A stretch of 64,000 bases of DNA from Paenibacillus sp. FSL R5-0345 (GTDB lineage: Bacteria > Bacillota > Bacilli > Paenibacillales > Paenibacillaceae), in the NCBI RefSeq assembly GCF_000758585.1, contig NZ_CP009281.1, positions 3,286,001-3,350,000 on the forward strand. Reading direction: 5' to 3'. The notes beneath the pieces were generated by a model, which was given only the letters and a program-made list of their open reading frames with translations, searched no databases and had not been told where the DNA came from. Positions 58,092 through 64,000 of this stretch are shown here, piece by piece; positions within the stretch are counted from its first letter, which is position 1, and each line of letters starts with the position of its first letter. Made by a program: the position numbers and the translations under genes.

Positions 58092-58124
58092 AAAAAAAGA
58101 ACCTTAATCATAAGGTTCTTTTTT
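58092..58124 (+). terminator. Terminator of the araBDA operon
   Basis: GAACCTTA pairs with TAAGGTTC, extended by flanking A and T runs, with a four-base loop. A near copy occurs at 60621-60652. Confidence 0.9.
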
Positions 58125-58151
58125 TATATGAAAATCAAATCAACGGGTCAA

Positions 58152-59294
58152 TCAATAAATGCGATAATTTCCACTTAAGGCCAGTAAACTAAAGAAGTAC
58201 AAGCAGTTGTCATAATAGCGATGGACTCCAGTGCGCAAAGGCGTATCCCAAAACAAACGTACAAAATGCTCTGCCTCCGGGCCATTAGAAGCAAGGGAAG
58301 CCATAGCATTGGTTGCTAAAAGGCCTGTCGGGTGCAGCGCCGGTTCGTCGAATGGCTGTCCCTCAATAGTATACCGCCGATAATCGGAAACTTCGATATT
58401 CCTAAAATACGCTTGTATCCGGTTACATTGCTCTACCTGCCAAATGTCCTTTTGGAACCACGACCAGTCCAGACCGATATTAGCTGCAACCCGGTAAGCA
58501 TCACTGAAAAAATGCCCGAAATCACCATGAGGCTGCGGTTCTACCGGGGTACCGTCAAAATGGGCATATTCAGGAGCAAGGCCAGTTATAGGATGGCATG
58601 TCGTGTGCAGATATGTACGACTAGCTTCCGCCGCTTCCCGCCAAAACAGATGGTCACATTCATCTGCCTGCAGAGCGAACAAATCATAGAAATGGGGGAG
58701 ATGGTAAGATGGATCACTGAAGGTGGATTCCGGTATGAATTTAATCAATTTTGTATCCGCATCCCACATTGAATCGCCTTCTCCTGCTTCCGTTTTATGA
58801 ACACAAGCACGTAATATCGTTCGAGCCTGCTCAGAATAATTATAAGGCTCAGGACCATTCCCCCAACGTTTTGAAGCAAAAAACAAGGCCATGGCAAAAA
58901 ACTCTTCCCCATCCGGTGCGGGTCCCTGAGAAATCCTTGTGCCATCAGGCTTGCAGTGCCAAGCAAAGTAATCGGCATAACGGCCTTCTTTGTGCTGCAT
59001 ATACGTCTTGGAGAAGTTCCATAAACGATCAAATTCATCTTTTTTATTCATTTGAACGGCCATCATCATCCCGTAAGACATTCCTTCGGACCGAACATCT
59101 AGATTACCTGTATCCAGAATATAGCTTTTATCCTCGTCTTGCGGATAGTAGATTCGTACGTCCGGATCTCCGTAAAACAAATCATTCCAAGTTTCTTCAA
59201 GTTTGGCGTTGATTTCTTCTACTGAAAAGCCAAGTTTCTTAAATAAATTACGATATTCCCCCGTATAAAAGGCACCTTGTTGTGTCATTGACAT
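58152..59294 (-). CDS. GH8 reducing-end xylose-releasing exo-oligoxylanase (Rex)
   Basis: The 380-residue GH8 enzyme has its acid Glu70 in DVRSEGMSYGMMM, its base Asp265 in HFFSDAYRVA, and His321 in HPTG. Bacillus halodurans Rex has Glu70, Asp263 and His319 (388 residues), so the match in position is close. Rex removes single xylose units from the reducing end of xylo-oligosaccharides. No signal peptide is present, so it acts in the cytosol. ATG 59294 lies behind AGGAGAGG. It is adjacent to a GH43 gene and the ara operon, as part of a xylan/arabinoxylan set. Confidence 0.9.
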   Translation of the reverse strand: MSMTQQGAFYTGEYRNLFKKLGFSVEEINAKLEETWNDLFYGDPDVRIYYPQDEDKSYILDTGNLDVRSEGMSYGMMMAVQMNKKDEFDRLWNFSKTYMQHKEGRYADYFAWHCKPDGTRISQGPAPDGEEFFAMALFFASKRWGNGPEPYNYSEQARTILRACVHKTEAGEGDSMWDADTKLIKFIPESTFSDPSYHLPHFYDLFALQADECDHLFWREAAEASRTYLHTTCHPITGLAPEYAHFDGTPVEPQPHGDFGHFFSDAYRVAANIGLDWSWFQKDIWQVEQCNRIQAYFRNIEVSDYRRYTIEGQPFDEPALHPTGLLATNAMASLASNGPEAEHFVRLFWDTPLRTGVHRYYDNCLYFFSLLALSGNYRIY

Positions 59295-59354
59295 CCTATT
59301 TCCTCTCCTGTGAATTACAGTATGCAGTTCATTGTATTAATAAACCTTATTAAA

Positions 59355-59399
59355 ACAGAACGGCTGTGTTGACCTTATATGGCGACACAGCCGTTCTGT
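59355..59399 (-). terminator. Terminator of the second GH43 gene
   Basis: A 15-base-pair perfect stem (59355-59369 with 59385-59399) is followed on the minus strand by TTTTAATA. It separates the GH43 gene from the GH8 gene. Confidence 0.8.
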
Positions 59400-59427
59400 A
59401 TTTATGAATCAGCCTGTTAAGGCTAAC

Positions 59428-60417
59428 CTATATTTCATCCTTGTAAGGATGGATGGTTTGAATGGTGCCATCATCGTTGTATTTCAGCTCTGTATATTTA
59501 ACAGAACGCTTATTGTCAGCTCCGCCAGACAAAGAGCTATCATGATAAAATAGATACCATTTTTCTTGAAATTGAACTATAGAATGGTGTGTTGTCCAAC
59601 CTAGTACCGGAAGAAGGATTTTTCCTTGGTACACATAAGGTCCAAGTGGATCTTTACTGATAGCATATACAATATTATGAGTAGTACCCGTTGAGTAAGA
59701 CAGATAATAATTATCGTTATATTTATGTACCCATGGTCCTTCAAAATATCTTCTTTCTTCATCTCCGGCAAGAATCGGATTTCCATTCTCATCGATGATA
59801 GATATTTCTCTAGGCTCACCTTCAAAGCTAAGCATGTCCTCGCTCAGCTTAGCTACGATAGGCCCAAGTGCTGGTGCTGTTTCAGCAGGTCCCTCGGCAT
59901 CCGCAACAAATGAGCCGGTTTGCCATTTTTCAAGCTGACCTCCCCAAAGACCACCAAAATAGATATATGATTTGCCGTCATCATCAACGAAAACAGAAGG
60001 ATCAATGCTATAACTGCCGGGAATGTAGTTCGGTTCAGGTGTAAATGGACCGGAAGGTGAAGCTGAGGTAGCAACCCCAATTCGGAAAATATCGTCATGG
60101 TCTCTGGCCGGGAAGAACAAATAGTAGGTATTGTTTTTGAATGCTGCATCCGGAGCCCACATTTGCTGTTTCGCCCATGGAACATCCTTAACATGAAGCA
60201 CTTGACCATGGTCAATACAAGGGGAACCCTCTCCATCAATGGAGAGAACATGGTAATCCTCCATATTATATTGATCACCGTTGTCATTAGAGATCATTTC
60301 ATGATCCAGGTCATGAGAGGGATAAATATAAATCTTGTCTTCAAATACATGAGCGGAAGGATCCGCAGTATAAATATGAGTTACGAGAGGTTCATTGGGT
60401 TGTACAGGCTTCGTCAA
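59428..60417 (-). CDS. GH43 arabinosidase/xylosidase, single-domain
   Basis: The start is TTG 60417: AGGAGG lies seven bases before it, while the ATG in between is out of frame and stops after two codons. The 329-residue five-bladed propeller has base Asp19 (YTADPSAHVF), Asp139 (YSIDPSVFVDDDG) and acid Glu226 (RYFEGPWVHK). There is no accessory domain and no signal peptide, so cytosolic action on short arabino- or xylo-oligosaccharides is expected. It is oriented like the GH8 gene but has its own terminator. Confidence 0.9.
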   Translation of the reverse strand: MTKPVQPNEPLVTHIYTADPSAHVFEDKIYIYPSHDLDHEMISNDNGDQYNMEDYHVLSIDGEGSPCIDHGQVLHVKDVPWAKQQMWAPDAAFKNNTYYLFFPARDHDDIFRIGVATSASPSGPFTPEPNYIPGSYSIDPSVFVDDDGKSYIYFGGLWGGQLEKWQTGSFVADAEGPAETAPALGPIVAKLSEDMLSFEGEPREISIIDENGNPILAGDEERRYFEGPWVHKYNDNYYLSYSTGTTHNIVYAISKDPLGPYVYQGKILLPVLGWTTHHSIVQFQEKWYLFYHDSSLSGGADNKRSVKYTELKYNDDGTIQTIHPYKDEI

Positions 60418-60620
60418 GTCATTTCCTCCTATAAAATTAATCGCTTACAATCTTAATGCTATAGGAACTTTTGGACTCTGTATATATAGCAACTATAGTT
60501 TATACCCCACAAAGTTTAGATGTTTCTTTATTGACATTGCCGAATCGCCTCATGTTCAAAATACTAATTTCCCTGACTGATTCAGTGAAATAATTAAGAA
60601 TAATAAAAGGAATTAGGATA

Positions 60621-60652
60621 TAAAAAAGAACCTTTATAAAAAGGTTCTTTTT
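60621..60652 (-). terminator. Terminator downstream of the deaminase gene
   Basis: AAAAAAGAACCTTT pairs with AAAGGTTCTTTTTT around a four-base loop. Being symmetrical in A/T runs it may work in both directions. It closely resembles the araA terminator. Confidence 0.8.
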
Positions 60653-60686
60653 TATATGAGAATCAACTGATAAATTCTGATAAAGT

Positions 60687-61172
60687 CTATGGTTGTCTTT
60701 TTCCGTGGAATTGCCGATGAAGTTCCCATACTTGTTCTGCCAGATCCGGTACAGGGCCATCTACGACCGCATCATGGATAACCTCTTGAATACTCAAATT
60801 ACGGACGGGTGATGCTGTAACGCCCATATCGCTTAACCACTGTGATAATTGTTGCGAAGAGCTCGCATATACAATTCGTCCTAATTGAACCCAACCATGA
60901 GCCGCTGCGCACATAGGGCAATGTTCTCCCGAAGTATACACAGTAGCCTGATTGCGTTCTTCCAGTGACATATTTTGAGCCGCCCAGCGGGCCAATGCGA
61001 ATTCCGGGTGCTGAGTATGATCACCACCGCCTACATGGTTGCTGTCTTCAGCCAAGACTTCTCCACTTGCTGAAACCAGGATGGAACCGAAAGGCTCGTC
61101 CCCAGCTTCGAGAGCAGAGTGGGCAATTTCAATACAGCGCTTGAGATGTTCGATATCCGTTTCGTTGATCAT
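60687..61172 (-). CDS. Cytidine/deoxycytidylate deaminase superfamily protein (guanine-deaminase-like)
   Basis: I start at ATG 61172, preceded by AGGAGG; an in-frame ATG 16 codons earlier lies before that site. The 161-residue protein has the zinc deaminase motifs HPEFALARWAA (catalytic Glu) and SGEHCPMCAAAHGW (two Cys). The first motif is HPE rather than the usual HAE/CAE. GDEPFGSILVSASGEVLAEDSN is typical of the GuaD/TadA-like nucleoside deaminases. Its substrate could be guanine or another nucleobase. It diverges from the OsmC gene at 61325. Confidence 0.88.
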   Translation of the reverse strand: MINETDIEHLKRCIEIAHSALEAGDEPFGSILVSASGEVLAEDSNHVGGGDHTQHPEFALARWAAQNMSLEERNQATVYTSGEHCPMCAAAHGWVQLGRIVYASSSQQLSQWLSDMGVTASPVRNLSIQEVIHDAVVDGPVPDLAEQVWELHRQFHGKRQP

Positions 61173-61324
61173 GATGATAGAGCCTCCTGACTTTAATTTA
61201 TTGAGAAACTTGTTTAACAACTAGACCTGATCCTGTTTGTTCGCTTCATTCTTCTATGTTAGCATGTAAAGTATCAGATGAAAAATAAATTCCAGCATGA
61301 TAAACATAGGGAGGACATCTAGAA

Positions 61325-61774
61325 ATGAAGCACCCATTTATTTTAAATGCAGTATGGAACGGCGGTCGTAACAGTGACGGAACAATTGAAACGGGCCAGC
61401 TCAAGACTCAAATCTCCATTCCGAAGGAAATGGGAGGACCCGGAGTTGGAACGAATCCGGATGAGATGCTTCTGGGTGCCGCGGCAACCTGCTATCTCAT
61501 TACACTTGCAGCTATGATGGAGCGATCAGGGCTTACGACTTCCAGCCTGAAGTTAACGTCAGAGGCGACAGTGGATGTAACCAATAATATTTTTACATAT
61601 GAAGCGATCAAACATTCACCTATCATCACACTTACTAAAGATGCGTCAGAGGACGATATTGAAAAAGCAATTCGTATTGCCCACAAAGCAGAAGACTCCT
61701 GTATGATCTCCAGAGCTGTAGCAGGAAACGTACAAATTACTACAGAGCCAACAGTACTGACGTCAAGCTTGTAA
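61325..61774 (+). CDS. OsmC/Ohr family peroxiredoxin-like protein
   Basis: The 149-residue protein has VGTNPDEMLLGAAATCYLITLAAMMERSGL, with a first redox cysteine, and AHKAEDSCMISRAVAGN, with the second. That is the Ohr/SACOL-type arrangement. It probably reduces organic hydroperoxides. GGGAGGA precedes ATG 61325. It heads a short run with an unknown protein and a flavin monooxygenase. Confidence 0.87.
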   Translation: MKHPFILNAVWNGGRNSDGTIETGQLKTQISIPKEMGGPGVGTNPDEMLLGAAATCYLITLAAMMERSGLTTSSLKLTSEATVDVTNNIFTYEAIKHSPIITLTKDASEDDIEKAIRIAHKAEDSCMISRAVAGNVQITTEPTVLTSSL

Positions 61775-61829
61775 GGATAAGTTCTACAGGAACTTTATCC
61801 GTTAGGTAATCAGAGAGGAGACGTTAACT

Positions 61830-62192
61830 TTGAACGTTGAGTTGTATAAGGACTTAATCAAGGATGAACGAGGGAATTATTACGTAGCGGTACAAAAAGA
61901 GGGCAAAGAACTGACTTTGCTAAATGCAATGCTTGAACGATCTTACCAGGACCTGTGGGAATTTAATGAAGAGTTTAAAAAGAAATATGCAGAGTACGAG
62001 CACCAGTTCATCGGCAAAATGATTATGGACAAGCTGCGGCATGATATTGTATTCGCATCCAAAGAAGACGGCCATGGACAAATGTATGATCTCGCTGTGG
62101 TTACCGGTAATTACAAGGTTACTTTTATCGATATGATTGAATTTTATAGGAACCCTAGAGAAGGACGTAGCCATGACAGCGACATCGATTAA
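61830..62192 (+). CDS. Conserved small protein of unknown function
   Basis: The start is TTG 61830, nine bases after GAGAGGAG. The 120-residue protein is soluble and charged (ERSYQDLWEFNEEFKKKYAEYEHQFIGKMIMDKLRHDIVFASKEDGHGQMYDLAV). I do not recognise a family. It overlaps the following monooxygenase gene by 20 bases, so the two are translationally coupled and likely act together. Confidence 0.7.
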   Translation: MNVELYKDLIKDERGNYYVAVQKEGKELTLLNAMLERSYQDLWEFNEEFKKKYAEYEHQFIGKMIMDKLRHDIVFASKEDGHGQMYDLAVVTGNYKVTFIDMIEFYRNPREGRSHDSDID

Positions 62193-63123
62193 ACTTAGCG
62201 TATTGGATCTCGTGCCTGTATTTGATAATGTGGATCCAAGTTTTGCGTTGGGACAAGCAGTGAACCTGGCTCAAACAGCTGAAAGACTGGGATATACCCG
62301 GTATTGGGTTGCCGAACATCATGATATGCCGGGCTTAGCGTGTACAGCGACAGAAGTGCTTTTATCGCATATTGGAGCGAAAACACAGCATATCCGCCTC
62401 GGCTCGGGAGCGTTATTGCTGCCACACTATAAGCCGCTAAAGGTGGTAGAGTCTTTTCATTTGCTGGCCAGTTTGTATCCGGGGCGCATCGACCTTGGGT
62501 TGGGCCGGGCTCCAGGTGGTGCTGCTGAAGTTAGCTTAGCGCTTAGCGGGAATTTTCTCGAAAATGTCTGGAAAATGCCGGAGCTGCTTAAGGGAGTCAC
62601 CGAGTTATTACAGGGGAACTATTCCTATGAAGGACGTCAGATAACCGCCCGCCCGATCCCGCCTGAATCACCTGAGTTGTGGCTGCTAGGTACGAACAAG
62701 AAGAGTGCGGCATATGCTGCTGAGTTTGGAGCAGGCTATGTGTTTGGACAATTCATGAGCGATGTACCTGGGGAGGAGATTTTACAGGCTTATCGAGAAG
62801 CTTTTGCTCCTACTTCAAATTCATCTGTTCCGCGGGCAATTGTTGCTGTTGGCGTGATTTGCGCCGAGACAGAGGAGGAGGCAGAACGACTTGCCTCATC
62901 GGGTATGACATTGTTCCAACAAGAAGGTTCAGCCGAAGATAGGTCCAAGCTCTTGGATCGTAAGCTGCTGATAGGTTCACCTGAAAGTATTAAAGAAAAA
63001 CTGGAACACTTATCTCGTTTGTATGGAATTGATGAATTTATTATCGTTACTATGATTCCAGACTATGAGAAACGGCTGCATTCGTTTGAGCTGCTTGCCC
63101 GTGCTTGCTTGACCGCTAACTAA
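62173..63123 (+). CDS. LLM-class flavin-dependent oxidoreductase (luciferase-like monooxygenase)
   Basis: I start at ATG 62173, behind GAAGGA. The 316-residue protein has the bacterial-luciferase barrel: LSVLDLVPVF, AERLGYTRYWVAEHHDMPGLACTATEVLLSHIGA, IRLGSGALLLPHYKPLKVVESFHLLASLYPGRIDLGLGRAPGG, and WLLGTNKKSAAYAAEFG. This is the MsnO8/YwcH-like subgroup, which uses reduced flavin supplied by a separate reductase. No flavin reductase lies next to it. The substrate is unknown. Confidence 0.92.
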   Translation: MTATSIKLSVLDLVPVFDNVDPSFALGQAVNLAQTAERLGYTRYWVAEHHDMPGLACTATEVLLSHIGAKTQHIRLGSGALLLPHYKPLKVVESFHLLASLYPGRIDLGLGRAPGGAAEVSLALSGNFLENVWKMPELLKGVTELLQGNYSYEGRQITARPIPPESPELWLLGTNKKSAAYAAEFGAGYVFGQFMSDVPGEEILQAYREAFAPTSNSSVPRAIVAVGVICAETEEEAERLASSGMTLFQQEGSAEDRSKLLDRKLLIGSPESIKEKLEHLSRLYGIDEFIIVTMIPDYEKRLHSFELLARACLTAN

Positions 63124-63183
63124 TGAATAAGTAAGAGATCTTCTTCTTGCTATGCTAACGGGAAACTAGTGATATATCATGAG

Positions 63184-63207
63184 AGGGCTGCCGAGAGGTA
63201 GCCCTTT
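63184..63207 (+). terminator. Terminator after the monooxygenase gene
   Basis: AGGGCTGCC pairs with GGTAGCCCT (one mismatch) around GAGA, followed by a short T run. Confidence 0.6.
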
Positions 63208-63241
63208 GATCATTCGATTATGCTAAAGGAGGTACATATAG

Positions 63242-64000
63242 ATGTTGTCTCATACTTCTGACTCCATTAAAATCCCTCCCGGATTTTGGACAGGATTAAT
63301 TCAATTAGGGATAACCGCCCAAGATATAGCCAGTAAAGCAAGTCTTCCGCTGAGCCTTATCACAGAGTCAGAAGTCACCACAGCCCAATATTTCGCTATC
63401 TGGCAGGCATATTCGGATCTCATTGGAGATACTGCTGAAGGAATCATCAAGTTAGCAACAGTTTTTGAAACCACACAATATCCGCCGACTGTCTTAGCCA
63501 CTTATCATGCTAAAGATTATCGCGACGCTCTAAACCGAATGGTGCGCTATAAACGAATGTGCCCTCCAGAAAGCTTGCATATCATCGAGGAGGGAGAGTT
63601 GTGTACAATCGAATTAAATTGGCAGCATCCCGAGTATTCCGGTCCATCTCTGCTGCTTGGCCTTACTCTGGCGTTTTTACTGGAGCTTGGGCGGCGGGGA
63701 ACTGGTATACCTATAACAGCACAGTTTGTAGAATTTTCACAACCCATAGGGAATTTACAGGTTCTTGAAGCTTATTTCGGCTGTCGAATTCAGATCGGTG
63801 CTGAGACTAACCGCTTAACACTACGACGAAGTGATTTGGAGCTGCCCTTTATCTCGTATAACGAAGAGTTACTAGAGATTCTGACTGCCGTTTTAGATCG
63901 GACACTTACTGAACAACAGAGCAGTCACTCAATAACTGAAAGGGTCAAATGGATTATGAAACGTTGCCTTAGCGGAGGTCAACCCGAGATTCAAACCGTT
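63242..64000 (+). CDS. AraC family regulator with Arabinose_bd-type N-terminal domain (runs off the window)
   Basis: AAAGGAGGT precedes ATG 63242, and the frame stays open to the window edge (253 residues). The text FWTGLIQLGITAQDIASKASLPLSLITESEVTTAQYFAIWQAYSDLIG and FETTQYPPTVLATYHAKDYRDALNRMVRYKRMCPPE is the N-terminal sensor domain of OruR/ArgR-like AraC regulators. The last visible residues (HSITERVKWIMKRCLSGGQPEIQTV) lead into the first helix-turn-helix. The domain is commoner in proteobacteria than in Bacilli. The target is unknown. Confidence 0.85.
   Translation, partial: MLSHTSDSIKIPPGFWTGLIQLGITAQDIASKASLPLSLITESEVTTAQYFAIWQAYSDLIGDTAEGIIKLATVFETTQYPPTVLATYHAKDYRDALNRMVRYKRMCPPESLHIIEEGELCTIELNWQHPEYSGPSLLLGLTLAFLLELGRRGTGIPITAQFVEFSQPIGNLQVLEAYFGCRIQIGAETNRLTLRRSDLELPFISYNEELLEILTAVLDRTLTEQQSSHSITERVKWIMKRCLSGGQPEIQTV

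Noticed and set aside
58332-59212. Two long plus-strand frames (146 and 153 codons) opposite the GH8 gene
   Set aside because: They overlap the well-supported GH8 coding sequence over their whole length and have no start signals or recognisable motifs.
60500-60760. A minus-strand frame crossing the deaminase terminator
   Set aside because: It runs through a strong terminator hairpin and the 3' end of the deaminase gene, lacks a binding site, and its product resembles nothing known.

Overview
The window looks like chromosome from a spore-forming, polysaccharide-degrading Firmicute, most likely Paenibacillus or a close relative. This is inferred from gene content: a GerA-type germinant receptor operon, a KinB-like kinase, a SpoVB-like flippase, a sporulenol/hopene-type cyclase, two YesM/YesN two-component systems tied to sugar ABC transporters, an AraR-controlled arabinose operon and several glycoside hydrolases. 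I saw no rRNA, tRNA, CRISPR array, complete insertion sequence or prophage.

Layout. 0-8 kb: the end of an ABC-F ATPase gene, a chimeric gene remnant, a domain-swapped GH3 enzyme, a flippase, a repeat-rich gap with an aldo/keto reductase remnant, and a triterpene-type cyclase. 8-16 kb: OsmC and FGE-like proteins, a small membrane-anchored protein with a probable ATT start, then a four-gene operon (His-rich protein, nitroreductase, two half-ABC exporters) behind a promoter with two perfect or near-perfect palindromes, then a TetR gene whose neighbours have decayed. 16-23 kb: lipoprotein, GT61 glycosyltransferase, an aldo/keto reductase with an AdhR/NmlR-type MerR regulator, AraC regulators and a GH43 enzyme. 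23-28 kb: TetR, two paralogous ABC ATPases and one permease, then a three-part protein with a nucleoside-deoxyribosyltransferase-like domain.

28-38 kb: a complete sugar-utilisation operon in the order YesN regulator, YesM kinase, binding protein, two permeases, GH2 beta-galactosidase. 38-44 kb, minus strand: KinB-like kinase and a gerB-gerA-gerC operon. 44-51 kb, minus strand: a second YesM/YesN plus LplB/LplC-type permeases and a binding-protein gene that carries a frameshift. 51-53 kb: three consecutive decayed or truncated genes. 53-58 kb: araR diverging from araB-araD-araA, with three AraR boxes. 58-60 kb: a GH8 reducing-end xylose-releasing enzyme and a GH43 enzyme. 60-64 kb: deaminase, OsmC protein, small unknown protein, flavin-dependent monooxygenase, and the start of an AraC-type regulator that runs off the window.

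Together the genes describe sensing, import and breakdown of plant polysaccharides: galactosides by the GH2 operon, xylan and arabinan side chains by the GH43 and GH8 enzymes feeding araBDA. Intergenic regions hold many gene fragments, which suggests ongoing deletion. Functions are assigned from recognisable motifs by reading alone; no database search was run.
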